A stretch of DNA of 64,000 nucleotides from positions 62,001-126,000 of the forward strand of contig NZ_PYOM01000008.1 of assembly GCF_003026365.1 (NCBI RefSeq). Direction: 5' to 3'. The first letter of the stretch is position 1. The number at the start of each line of letters is the position of its first letter. The stretch is from Photobacterium angustum (GTDB lineage Bacteria; Pseudomonadota; Gammaproteobacteria; Enterobacterales; Vibrionaceae). Both the position numbers and the translations under genes were made by a program. A model generated the notes under the pieces. That model ran no database searches, was not told the origin of the DNA, and saw only the letters and a list, made by a program, of their open reading frames with translations. Of the stretch, positions 56,567 through 64,000 are shown piece by piece.

Positions 56567-56770
56567 ATAGTTTCCTGTCGCACGTATAACGAAAAGTGTG
56601 GCAGGCAAGCTGTGGGTTTAAAGCTTCTTTGTTATTTGGACTTTGAAACGTTCCTGTCCAAAGTAGTTTAGAACAAATGTAAATTTATACCTTATTGGTA
56701 TAAATGTGGCGCTTTAGAGGCGTTTTTTGACGTGAAGTAAGAGCGCTTAATACGGTTCGAGGGGGGATGA

Positions 56771-57349
56771 ATGGAATTTCATAGAGTTATGGAAGATCTA
56801 GAATTGCTCGGGATTCAAAACGATCTTGCTCAATCTGATAAATCAAAGAAGTACCTGAATATCACAAGAGACACTGGTGAGTTTCTATCTGTGCTGATTA
56901 AAGCAACGAGTGCACGTAGAATCTTGGAAGTTGGCACATCTAACGGATACTCGACGATTTGGTTAGCTTCGGCACTTCCTGATGATGGTAAAGTTTACAC
57001 AATTGAAGCAAACTTTAAGAAAATCGAAGAGGCATCGTTAAATTTCAATAAAACTCATACCAGTTCGAAGGTTACTCAACTTGTTGGAGACGTTGTAGAA
57101 GTCCTACCTGATGTGCCTGAAAGTATGGATTTTATTTTCCTTGATGCTGATAGGAAAACCTATGTATCGATAGCTGAGGACATATTTACCCTTCTAAAAA
57201 CAGGTGGTTTATTGGTTTGTGATAATGCCACCTCTCATGCAGATGAACTGGCTGATTTCAGAACATGGATAAGCTCTCAGCAACATCTGAGTTCTTCGTT
57301 AGTGCCAGTAGGTAAAGGTGAATTACTGGTCTTTAAAGGAGAAAAATAG
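56771..57349 (+). CDS. SAM-dependent O-methyltransferase
   Basis: Class I methyltransferase (family 3 O-methyltransferase) of 192 aa. The SAM motif is LEVGTSNGYSTIWLA (about 56-70), YTIEAN supplies the acidic ribose ligand, and FIFLDADRK carries the metal-binding aspartate. The C-terminal part includes LLVCDNATSH. The substrate is unknown. GAGGGGGG lies just before the ATG. Confidence 0.88.
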   Translation: MEFHRVMEDLELLGIQNDLAQSDKSKKYLNITRDTGEFLSVLIKATSARRILEVGTSNGYSTIWLASALPDDGKVYTIEANFKKIEEASLNFNKTHTSSKVTQLVGDVVEVLPDVPESMDFIFLDADRKTYVSIAEDIFTLLKTGGLLVCDNATSHADELADFRTWISSQQHLSSSLVPVGKGELLVFKGEK

Positions 57350-58018
57350 GTTTAACAGGTAATGATATGTATCGCGCTGACGACATCTATTCAAAGTGCT
57401 GTATAAGCCATAGGCACCTTATAATTGTGAATACTTTGGAGGTGGGGGGGGGGAAGTATCACCTTCTTTCTCTTTATATCTATTAGCCCAAATATCTCAT
57501 ACCAAATATGTCAGAGTGCCTAACACACTTTTGCCCCATTATCATTCAGAGCAAATACTCATTAATATCGCATTAACGTGATTTTGGATTAGTTTTATTT
57601 ACTGTGTATATCAACAGTTATAATGAAACGTGGTGATTTTATCGCTTTAGTTCTGTTTTTAATAAGAAACATTTCTTGTTAAAAACAGAGGTGAAGCTAT
57701 AACTAATTGATAATTAGTTAATTTAATATTTCAGTTTGTATTTAATAAGACTGATTAAATACATTTCTTACTTTTTACACCCTCTTTTGAATCGGTGAAT
57801 GTAAGAAATTGCTAGCAAGTTCATAATATGCAACGATTATATCGAGTATGGTAAAAGTATTTCATAAGTATATTTTTGCGCAAAAGTAAGAATGCTTATT
57901 AATATACTGTTATGTGTTTCCTCTAGATTTGTATACGAGTCGCACAATGCCCCGAAATTGTAGTTCTTAGATTATTTGTCTATAAACTTGACGTAACTGT
58001 CTTAAATTGAGGGCGAGC
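57350..58018. other. Non-coding region upstream of the cassette cluster
   Basis: About 670 bp without a credible ORF. It contains a run of ten G at 57444-57453, a 38-base hairpin at 57652-57689, a palindrome AACTAATT/AATTAGTT at 57701-57719, and a GTTATGT heptamer at 57909-57915. The last could be a degenerate cassette boundary. No integrase gene is present. Confidence 0.6.
57652..57689. repeat. Nearly perfect long hairpin
   Basis: TCTGTTTTTAA and TTAAAAACAGA flank an inner AAGAAA/TTTCTT pair with a two-base loop, giving 17 base pairs with one internal mismatch. Confidence 0.78.
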
Positions 58019-58306
58019 ATGACCGAATCACAAAAGAAATGGTTGAAGCGCTGGGAAGAAAATCGAAGAAAAGGGTTTATCCACTACATTGTTATTCAAA
58101 CCTTAATGATTGGTGGTGGGCTATTTACTGGTAAGTTAATAGGTGTTGCACTCTTTACTAACCAAAGTCAGTGGGGAGAGTTCTTCTCTAGCGTTCCATT
58201 AACTGTAGCATTGATTTTGGCTGTTTGTATTCCACTCAATAGCCTTGCGTGGCTTGTGAGTGATAAGCGATATAAAAGCCTAACTAATCAACAAAACAAC
58301 ACATAA
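58019..58306 (+). CDS. Cassette-encoded small membrane protein
   Basis: Hypothetical protein of 95 aa with a basic N-terminus (KKWLKRWEENRRK) and two TM segments (about 22-44 and 56-78). ATG 58019 follows GAGGGC; a TTG at 58007 is less likely. The stop codon TAA is embedded in the ACATAAC of the attC site, typical of tightly packed cassettes. Function unknown. Confidence 0.78.
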   Translation: MTESQKKWLKRWEENRRKGFIHYIVIQTLMIGGGLFTGKLIGVALFTNQSQWGEFFSSVPLTVALILAVCIPLNSLAWLVSDKRYKSLTNQQNNT

Positions 58307-58425
58307 CAAGCTGTTTAAGAGTGATTCGCAACGCGTGGCACTTTTACCATGCATTGGTTTTGGTGATTAAGTAGTATGCAGCGGCATCGGTATAGCGTTG
58401 CTCACACCTTAACAGGGCGTTATGT
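58301..58425 (+). other. attC recombination site 1
   Basis: A 125-bp site bounded by ACATAAC and GTTATGT, exact reverse complements. Inner arms CTGTTTAAGAGTGA and TCACACCTTAACAG pair with one unpaired T in the left arm and one mismatch, then GCAACGC pairs with GCGTTGC. Unpaired bases and the CAACGCGTGGCA block are as in Vibrio VCR-type attC. Confidence 0.9.
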
Positions 58426-58440
58426 GTCACGGAGTATAGA

Positions 58441-58659
58441 GTGATCGAGATAGGAAAAATCGGATTAATCGAGTCTGGCGATGATGAAGGTTCGCAAGTG
58501 AAAGTACTCGATGATTCTGAGATCACAGGAGGCTTTCTTATACTCACGGGTAAAAATCTCAGTGACCCAAATTCTGAAGCTTTTGATAGCTGGGTAGAAA
58601 ATATAGAAGGGCTCCATGGCTATTTCAAAGAATCAAACTGGGTAATAAAGTGGTTGTAG
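58441..58659 (+). CDS. Cassette-encoded small hypothetical protein
   Basis: Acidic protein of 72 aa occupying the cassette between attC1 and attC2. It starts with GTG 7 bp after the CACGGAG ribosome site, 16 bp beyond the attC1 end, and stops 10 bp before attC2. The sequence has the pattern of an Imm-like or immunity-style small beta protein (DDSEITGGFLIL, FDSWVENIEGL), but I recognise no family with confidence. Confidence 0.75.
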   Translation: MIEIGKIGLIESGDDEGSQVKVLDDSEITGGFLILTGKNLSDPNSEAFDSWVENIEGLHGYFKESNWVIKWL

Positions 58660-58668
58660 TAAATCAAC

Positions 58669-58765
58669 ACATAACAAGTTTAGACAAAGGACTGGCAAAC
58701 TTGTCACTTAAATTGCATTCGCAATTACGTGCCAGCTTCGCCAGCCTCTGCTAAAGGCGTTATCC
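58669..58765 (+). other. attC recombination site 2
   Basis: A 97-bp site starting ACATAAC and ending GTTATCC. Arms TTTAG/CTAAA, AGG/CCT and CTGGC/GCCAG pair in register with unpaired bases between, and ATTGC...GCAAT forms an apical stem. Confidence 0.85.
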
Positions 58766-59115
58766 CTACTTTTACTAATACTTAACAGCCAAAATAGAGC
58801 AAAGTGCGTAACTCGCTTTTGTCCAACAACGAGCTAGCTCTCTTGGCTAGCTCATATCTGCCCCATTCCTTCTCAGCGCTAAAGTCTAACCACAACCTGC
58901 AATTGTAAGTATGCCTTACCTGTAGTTATCCGAGAGATTGTCGACGTAAGCTTTTTAAAAATTATGCGTTATCTTGCAGTCTAATGTTCAACACACCTCA
59001 CTAACCTATTGATTATCAATTGAACTGCGTTCACAAAGATTGCATGATAGGAGTATGAAAAACGGCTGAAAGCCGTATAGAAAGCGTTATGTCCTTTTCG
59101 GGTTTTTGAGGTTCT
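58766..59115. other. ORF-less interval inside the cassette cluster
   Basis: About 350 bp without a credible ORF. It holds GAGCTAGC/GCTAGCTC at about 58829-58851, a copy of a short dispersed sequence (ACTCGCTTTTGTCC and following) and GTTATGT at 59086-59092 preceding the acetyltransferase. It looks like an eroded or non-coding cassette. Confidence 0.6.
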
Positions 59116-59595
59116 ATGAAAATAAGAAAAATGAGTTCAGCTGACTTGCCTGCTTTGTATGATATTTACGCCGACAAAGAGGTTGTGAACAACAATCGTT
59201 ACTTGCCTGAGATCAAAAGGGAAGAGTTCGACTCAATGTTCAATGACAGCCAGCTTAATTTTGTCGCGGTTGAAAGCGATGGAGAACTCTTGGGTCATAT
59301 GGCTATTAACTCAACGCCTAAACCGAGGTTAAAGCACTCTGCATCTTTTGGTATTGCGGTCGCCAAAACTTCTCGAGGAAAGGGAGTGGGTCGTTTCTTA
59401 ATGGAATACTTGCTGTTGTATTGTGATGAGCAGCTAAACTTGACGCGTTTAGAGTTAGAGGTACATGCAAACAACGTTGCTGCGTTGGCACTTTATAAAT
59501 CCTTTGGTTTTAAAGTTGAGGGTACAAAACGCAAGGCAGTGCTTGTTGAAGATGACCTAATAGACATTGTCATCATGTCGAGAGTACGGACATAA
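59116..59595 (+). CDS. Cassette-borne GNAT acetyltransferase
   Basis: Acetyltransferase of 159 aa of the YhhY-like branch: ASFGIAVAKTSRGKGVGRFLME carries the acetyl-CoA loop, and LELEVHANNVAALALYKSFGFKVEG follows. It is a paralogue of the enzyme at 25756 but with a degenerate C-terminal FRNGE block. It lies between GTTATGT and ACATAAC heptamers, and its TAA stop overlaps the latter, indicating a gene cassette. Substrate unknown; amino acids or an antibiotic-like amine are possible. Confidence 0.85.
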   Translation: MKIRKMSSADLPALYDIYADKEVVNNNRYLPEIKREEFDSMFNDSQLNFVAVESDGELLGHMAINSTPKPRLKHSASFGIAVAKTSRGKGVGRFLMEYLLLYCDEQLNLTRLELEVHANNVAALALYKSFGFKVEGTKRKAVLVEDDLIDIVIMSRVRT

Positions 59596-59820
59596 CAAAC
59601 GTTTAAGACTCAAGATACTTTTTTTAATATTCACGAAACTAGTTAGAGCTTCTACCCTAGCTCACTTTTGTCCAAAAACGAGTTAGCCATCTCCATGAAC
59701 TGTGTGATCACAAAGCGATTATGTCGGTACTGAGTTAGCGTACTTTTTAAAGTAGATTAGATAAGGTATGTACAATCCAAAGTGGGTTTCGCTTGAGTGA
59801 GTATTTAAAGGAAGGCTCAG

Positions 59821-60036
59821 ATGACGTTAATAGGTAGGTACAGAGTCACTTTCCTTTTGAGCCTTATCGGGTGGGGATGTCTAGCTATATACGCCTATAA
59901 AGGCTCTTATGTCGATGACAATGGCGTGTTAATTGAATCGTTTGGTTTTATTCCTCTGTTTTGGCTATTTCAATTATTGGCATTGATGAGTCTGATTTAT
60001 ACCGCCGTAAAACACAGAAAACGAGGTAAGGTATAA
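59821..60036 (+). CDS. DUF3955 small membrane protein
   Basis: Protein of 71 aa with two TM helices (about 8-27 and 42-62) and the DUF3955 signature GSYVDDNGVLIESFGFIPLFW. AAAGGAAGG lies upstream of the ATG. Function unknown. It follows the cassette cluster, but I see no attC directly after it, only an ordinary terminator. Confidence 0.8.
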   Translation: MTLIGRYRVTFLLSLIGWGCLAIYAYKGSYVDDNGVLIESFGFIPLFWLFQLLALMSLIYTAVKHRKRGKV

Positions 60037-60045
60037 GGCTCCAAT

Positions 60046-60082
60046 AAAAGCGATGCTGTATTTCTACGGCATCGCTTTTTAT
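60046..60082 (+). terminator. Terminator after DUF3955 gene
   Basis: AAAAGCGATGCTG/CGGCATCGCTTTT stem with one G-T pair and T5. Confidence 0.85.
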
Positions 60083-60117
60083 TATCTTTTCTATTCAAAT
60101 GAAGTGGGTTTTAAACC

Positions 60118-60252
60118 TTAACGTGACTCTAGCGGATATGAACGGTAACTCCACATGCCATAAGTACGCAGTGCGTCACGGTAAATACCTAACAATTCAC
60201 CATCATTCGGTGTTGCTAATTCTTTAAGTGGTTTGCCTAGGGAACATACCAT
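60118..60252 (-). pseudogene. 3' remnant of an unidentified gene
   Basis: The minus strand reads a 44-codon frame (LGKPLKELATPNDGELLGIY..., ending SYRSYPLESR) with ordinary coding composition, but with no ribosome site and no room for a full gene upstream before the divergent PheC-like gene. It looks like the preserved C-terminal end of a larger protein. I cannot name the parent. Confidence 0.45.
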
Positions 60253-60323
60253 ATCAAAGGTGATGTATAGTGGGAGACTGACAGTTATAATTCTATAACT
60301 GCATTTTTGTTAAGGACAATTGA

Positions 60324-61172
60324 GTGAACGATGTAAGTGCGAGTATCAAAAAATTATTCTTATTATCTCTAATTGCGACACCAATGGTGTCTAATGCTTC
60401 AACTGAATCCAATAATATTCAATTTAACACCATTACGGATAACACGCTTACTGTTTGTACAACTGGAGATTACCCGCCATTAACATCTTTTAATTCCGAG
60501 AAAAATACGTTTGAGGGGTTTGCACCAATCGTCGCGGCCAATTTTGCTAAGCATTTAAATCTGAACTTGGCATTTACAAGAACTACATGGAAAGATTTGA
60601 GTGATGATTTAAAATCAGGCAAGTGTGATATAGCAATGGGTGGGATTACATATACTAAAGATCGCAGTAAAGATTTCTATTTATCAAAATCAGTGGCAAA
60701 AAATCAAAAAGCAGCTGTTTTTACTAAAGATAATGATGAATTATTCAACAGCTTTAAAAATATTGATAAAAAAGAAAATACGATATTAGAAAACAAGGGG
60801 GGGACTAATGAAAAGTTTGCAAATGAAATCATTTCAAAAGCAACGATAAATGTTCTAGAAAGTAACCTTGCTGTTTTTGATTGCTTTAAAAAGTATCAAT
60901 TATCACCATATGTGATGTTTACTGATTCAATTGAAATTCAATATCGCTCTAAATTGCCAGATTCAGTATTAAGTAATAAGGGGTTAGGTATCGCTTTAAT
61001 TAATAACCCAGAGACATATAAAGTTTATATGGCGAATAAAACGGAGTCAGGCGAAGAAATAATTCTAGCGATGAATAATTTTATTGATTCAAATAAAGCC
61101 AATATGAAAAAGTGGTATCAAGAATCTCTAACAACAAAGTATAAAGAAGAGGCACAGTACTGTCCATTTTAA
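60324..61172 (+). CDS. Periplasmic family-3 binding protein, cyclohexadienyl dehydratase (PheC)-like
   Basis: Exported protein of 282 aa with a signal peptide ending near SNA-ST (about residue 26). The fold is SBP family 3: VCTTGDYPPLTSF, DLKSGKCDIAMGGITYTKDR, and NKGGTNEKFAN, the last close to the NPGGTNEKFA block of PheC. PheC converts prephenate or arogenate in the periplasm. Without permease genes nearby an enzymatic or signalling role is plausible. The general acid position was not verifiable. GTG start with AAGGAC six bases upstream. Confidence 0.78.
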   Translation: MNDVSASIKKLFLLSLIATPMVSNASTESNNIQFNTITDNTLTVCTTGDYPPLTSFNSEKNTFEGFAPIVAANFAKHLNLNLAFTRTTWKDLSDDLKSGKCDIAMGGITYTKDRSKDFYLSKSVAKNQKAAVFTKDNDELFNSFKNIDKKENTILENKGGTNEKFANEIISKATINVLESNLAVFDCFKKYQLSPYVMFTDSIEIQYRSKLPDSVLSNKGLGIALINNPETYKVYMANKTESGEEIILAMNNFIDSNKANMKKWYQESLTTKYKEEAQYCPF

Positions 61173-61211
61173 CATTTAAGTTCAGCATCTATTTTAAGTA
61201 GGTTAAAAGTC

Positions 61212-61249
61212 AAAAGGCTGCATTCTTTGTCGCTAGGTGCAGCCTTTTA
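61212..61249 (+). terminator. Terminator after PheC-like gene
   Basis: AAAAGGCTGCA/TGCAGCCTTTT stem with a 16-base loop. Confidence 0.8.
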
Positions 61250-61688
61250 AATCTGAGCTTTCCATTTCAAACAAGTTCAAAGTAGGGTGTTATTGAAATT
61301 TATTTTTAACTTTATACGACTAGTGCAAAGAAGCGGATTATCAAATTTTTTAACTATTGATAGGTGTTCCATACTGCAGTAAACCAAAGTTTTAAAATGA
61401 TTTGTATATATGTAATTTTATTTAAAATGAGGCGCTTATTGAAATGTCTTTAAGAGGTTATTCCCCCTTAGCCGATATTATAATTGATGAGAGTCCTTAG
61501 AAAATATTTTAAGACTGCTTGTCTTTTTATTGCGAATTCGACACATAAGTTTGCACAGCATTATTTTTTATGGCTAAAGATAACATTTTTATAACAAGTT
61601 AATGCTTCCTTTTCTGCTTGATAGCTATAGGTATATTAATGAGACAAAAAGACGATTTTAATTATTAATTTCGATAAGGATATTTAAT

Positions 61689-61805
61689 ATGACAAACGTA
61701 ATGCTTGTTTTTTATCTTGTCGCCTTATTCTCATTAAGTGTTTTTACTTCCTTTGGTGACATGATAGGTAAAAATTCGTTTGGCTCTTATTTACCTTATC
61801 CATAA
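61689..61805 (+). CDS. Possible tiny membrane protein (38 aa)
   Basis: ATG 61689 has AAGGA 8 bp upstream and opens a 38-codon frame with one hydrophobic helix (MLVFYLVALFSLSVF). The same frame stays open for 27 more codons after the stop, so this may alternatively be a gene broken by a nonsense mutation. Confidence 0.45.
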   Translation: MTNVMLVFYLVALFSLSVFTSFGDMIGKNSFGSYLPYP

Positions 61806-61825
61806 TTTGTCGGTGGGCTTCCTAT

Positions 61826-61951
61826 ATGGCTAGTTTTGGAAGATGGTTTAGTTTTAGAGGTAAAAAGCGTAAAGAAAAAAAGAAAATAGAACTTAGAAAT
61901 AGGCTGAATTTTGCCATGACGCAGTCAGTAAAAAGGAATAAAGACTTTTAG
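61826..61951 (+). CDS. Possible tiny basic protein (41 aa)
   Basis: A 41-codon frame rich in Lys and Arg (FRGKKRKEKKKIELRNR). No good ribosome site is seen. Its stop overlaps a GTG that opens a 17-codon hydrophobic frame (61951-62004). Coding status is uncertain. Confidence 0.3.
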   Translation: MASFGRWFSFRGKKRKEKKKIELRNRLNFAMTQSVKRNKDF

Positions 61952-62036
61952 TGTTTAATATTTTCTTTATGATTGTGTTTTTATTGCTATTGCTGGTAAT
62001 TTAATTAACTGTTGTGAGTATTGATTTGAGAAAATA

Positions 62037-62058
62037 AAGCCCTGCGAGAGCAGGGCTT
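62037..62058 (-). terminator. Terminator after GH3 gene
   Basis: AAGCCCTGC/GCAGGGCTT with a four-base loop. On the minus strand it continues into TTATTTTC, just beyond the GH3 stop. Confidence 0.85.
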
Positions 62059-62065
62059 ATATAAA

Positions 62066-64000
62066 TTATTGCTGAGCTAATACATCTTTTAACTGATCAC
62101 ATGGAATAGCATCTTCTGCGGCATCAACCACTTTTGGTACATAGCGAATATTACCAATATTAAAGTTTGCTTTTTGTGTTGAGTAAATCAAAAACGGACG
62201 GTTTAAATTAGCAAAATTTTCACCCGAATCTTCAAAACACTTCAATGGTATCTTAATGGTGGTATAGTCATTTTTACCTGGGTTTGTAACAGGTTGAGGC
62301 ATCACTTTACTGATATTTACTTCACCGTGACATGGCCACTCACAATGCATCGACAATTTAAAATCTTCTGGTGCTTTTTCTATCATCGCAACATCAAATT
62401 GTAAGGTAGATTCTGCATTTAAATAAGCATTGCGGTCGGTTTTGCTACCGTCAGGCGCTTCTAAGAATAGCTCTGCAGCACTATTATCAATGAATTCATC
62501 CGTTTCACCTGAAAAGTTGACATTTAATGTGTCTTGCTGGAACTCTCGTGTGATCGGCTTGGTGGTAATGGAGCCAATTGAAGTTTCTCCATTAATAGAT
62601 ACATTTATGGCATTCCAACCATTGGCTTGTCCATCAATTTTGGCAATATATTCTTGGGTTGAACTCTTACCAAATAGCTCGAGAGGATCAGTCGCTTTTC
62701 CGTCATCAGGTTTATCTTGACCACAACCCCAATTTCTTGGATCTAGATCTAAGTTATCAAGATCGTCTGTTAGTGGTTTAATATCGCTACCACCGTTATA
62801 GCTTAAGCCGTAGCCGTATGGGAATAGCGGTGCATGCTCACCGTCAATATCTTGTTCCATTTCTGGCGTCGCATAGTCAACGATATTTGGTGCGTGACGG
62901 TTAATGGTGGTTGAACACTTAGTGTTAGGCCATGAGTAAGACAATCTGCCGTTGAAATCAGCTCCACCTTTAGCGAATAACACGTCCGTAATACCTCCTG
63001 CTTCTGTACCCGGTAACCATGCTGCAATAAATGCATCTGAGTTATTAATGATCTCGTTTACGTATAGTGGGCGACCTGAATAGAATACAGTGACAACTTT
63101 AAAACCGCGAGATTTAAGATCTAAAATGGTTTCTAAATCTTCTTTGTAACTTGGCTTGATGGTTGAAAAATCTAACGTTTGTGAAGATTTAATATCTCCC
63201 ATCATTTCTGCATAAGGGTCTTCACCAATAACGACAATAGCTGTGGTTTTTTCTGTATCTGCCATGTTGATATCGGTCGTTACGTTTTCTTCACCTACTT
63301 GTTGTTTCAGTGCCATTAGCATGGTTTGTGCACCAGGGAAGTCATCCATAGTGTTTTCACCACCTTGCCATGTGATACTCCAACCACCCGTTTGTTTTTG
63401 GATATTATCCATTGCAGAGCCTGTGATCAGGTATTGGGCATCATTTGCCAGCGGCAGGGTATTCTCGTCATTCTTTAATAAAGTTAAAGATTCACTAACC
63501 GCTTTACGGGCAATACTTCGGTGTGCCTCTGAGCCAAGAATACCTTCGTTGCCTGCATTGCTTCGTTCTGATGGCATTGGCTTATTCCATAGGCCAGCTC
63601 TCATTTTCACTCTCAAAATACGGGTAACAGCATCATCAATTCTTTCCATTGGGATGATGCCTTTGTTAACTTCTTCGATGGTATTGTTGTAGAAGCTTTG
63701 CCAATCAGCTCTTGACGTTACCATGAATATATCATTACCAGCATTGACTGCAGCAGGACAATCACTGGCTGTACAACCGCTGACTTCCCCTTGACCATTC
63801 CAATCGGTAACCACTAAACCATCGAAACCTAATTGGTTTTTCAATACATCGGTGATTAGGTATTTACTACCGTGGATTTTTTTGTTGTAAGTGATGTTGT
63901 CATTTTCATCCATATCGTAGTTGGCCTCGTTGTGCCATGAGTTAAATGAACTCATTACTACTTGTGCACCTGCTTTTAAACCTGAGAAATAGCCTGTTGC
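62066..64000 (-). CDS. Glycoside hydrolase family 3 beta-glucosidase/exo-glucanase (5' end beyond window)
   Basis: At least 644 codons are visible and the frame remains open to the window edge, so the N-terminus is missing. The nucleophile aspartate lies in FDGLVVTDWNG. The C-terminal GH3 domain follows (SLTLLKNDENTLPL, WQGGENTMDD, LPGTEAGG, FPYGYGLSY). After about 250 further residues there is an ExoP-type carbohydrate-binding C-terminal domain with cysteine pairs (MHCEWPCHGE). It resembles marine ExoP-like enzymes that cleave beta-1,3/1,4-glucans or cello-oligosaccharides. Signal peptide cannot be judged. Confidence 0.92.
   Translation of the reverse strand, partial: ATGYFSGLKAGAQVVMSSFNSWHNEANYDMDENDNITYNKKIHGSKYLITDVLKNQLGFDGLVVTDWNGQGEVSGCTASDCPAAVNAGNDIFMVTSRADWQSFYNNTIEEVNKGIIPMERIDDAVTRILRVKMRAGLWNKPMPSERSNAGNEGILGSEAHRSIARKAVSESLTLLKNDENTLPLANDAQYLITGSAMDNIQKQTGGWSITWQGGENTMDDFPGAQTMLMALKQQVGEENVTTDINMADTEKTTAIVVIGEDPYAEMMGDIKSSQTLDFSTIKPSYKEDLETILDLKSRGFKVVTVFYSGRPLYVNEIINNSDAFIAAWLPGTEAGGITDVLFAKGGADFNGRLSYSWPNTKCSTTINRHAPNIVDYATPEMEQDIDGEHAPLFPYGYGLSYNGGSDIKPLTDDLDNLDLDPRNWGCGQDKPDDGKATDPLELFGKSSTQEYIAKIDGQANGWNAINVSINGETSIGSITTKPITREFQQDTLNVNFSGETDEFIDNSAAELFLEAPDGSKTDRNAYLNAESTLQFDVAMIEKAPEDFKLSMHCEWPCHGEVNISKVMPQPVTNPGKNDYTTIKIPLKCFEDSGENFANLNRPFLIYSTQKANFNIGNIRYVPKVVDAAEDAIPCDQLKDVLAQQ

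Larger units (their letters stand above)
57909..59596 (+). mobile_element. Integron cassette cluster without integrase (CALIN-like)
   Basis: Three short plus-strand ORFs are each closed by ACATAAC at or just after the stop codon (58301, 58669, 59590). Two complete attC sites separate the first two ORFs and the next segment, and GTTATGT at 59086 opens the acetyltransferase cassette. All cassettes are in one orientation, as in Vibrio superintegrons. No intI is visible within the window. The left boundary is the least certain. Confidence 0.78.
61173..62065. other. Long interval with tiny ORFs
   Basis: About 890 bp between the PheC-like gene and the GH3 gene. It has a terminator (61212-61249), some 430 bp of AT-rich sequence where I see nothing, then tiny plus-strand frames at 61689-62004, then the GH3 terminator. 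Confidence 0.5.

Noticed and set aside
58964..58975. GCGTTATCTT as a further attC end
   Set aside because: No matching left heptamer or foldable arms could be found around it.
59590..59730. Third complete attC after the acetyltransferase
   Set aside because: The left end ACATAACAAACG is good, but the only right-end candidate (GCGATTATGTC near 59715) is interrupted and the arms do not pair.
62430..62720. Plus-strand ORF opposite the GH3 gene
   Set aside because: It is a shadow frame of a well-supported glycosidase with no ribosome site or family resemblance.

Overview
The window is an AT-rich gammaproteobacterial chromosome segment, most likely Vibrionaceae and probably Photobacterium. Supporting signs are RNase II beside a DeaD-type helicase, DUF1415/DUF1840/DUF2797/DUF2986 proteins, ToxR-like membrane-bound regulators, an H-NOX/hybrid-kinase pair and Vibrio-type integron attC sites. 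The genus is inferred from gene content and protein resemblance; no rRNA or tRNA gene is present.

Layout. 1-5.3 kb: DUF1415 protein (cut by the window edge), rnb and deaD, divergent around a long leader. 5.3-14.4 kb: AraC/DJ-1 regulator divergent from a long ketoacyl synthase, a secreted HAD phosphatase, a second DEAD-box helicase, an EAL phosphodiesterase and an ABC-class ATPase. 14.5-21 kb: small housekeeping and hypothetical genes, an S9 peptidase lipoprotein, and a retropepsin-like protein whose active-site motif is eroded. 21.3-24.9 kb: sitABCD manganese/iron importer behind a perfect 7-1-7 Fur box. 25-28.1 kb: SDR, GNAT, SMR efflux pump and a secreted gluzincin-like peptidase. 28.1-31.5 kb: four-gene polar amino acid ABC importer. 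32-33 kb: aroG. 34.5-36.7 kb: a ToxR-like regulator followed by a full-length aerolysin homologue. 37-44.8 kb: rhomboid protease, DUF1840, DJ-1 protein, DUF2986, rhlE, EEP nuclease, DnaQ-like exonuclease and a solitary PBP2. 44.8-47.1 kb: hnoX-hnoK nitric-oxide sensing pair. 48-50.5 kb: Ivy-type lysozyme inhibitor, then a metal locus (CDF exporter, MarR regulator, His-rich protein) with palindromic operators in its promoter. 50.7-54.5 kb: methyltransferase, an overlapping ToxR-like/partner pair resembling VtrA/VtrC, a divergent EAL protein and a tiny lipoprotein. 54.6-57.3 kb: nitroreductase, nucleoside hydrolase, O-methyltransferase. 57.9-59.6 kb: gene cassettes bounded by attC sites with no integrase in view. 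59.8-64 kb: DUF3955 protein, a gene remnant, a PheC-like binding protein, tiny membrane ORFs and a GH3 glucosidase running off the end.

Shared themes. Host or environment sensing feeding cell-surface responses: two ToxR-like regulators (one beside a pore-forming toxin, one with an overlapping periplasmic partner), an NO sensor, c-di-GMP proteins and a lysozyme inhibitor. Metal homeostasis: Fur-controlled Sit import and a MarR-controlled export/buffering locus. RNA metabolism: RNase II and three DEAD-box helicases. The least ordinary parts are the aerolysin gene whose protein lacks the dibasic activation loop, the VtrAC-like pair, the attC cassette cluster and the operator-rich metal locus.
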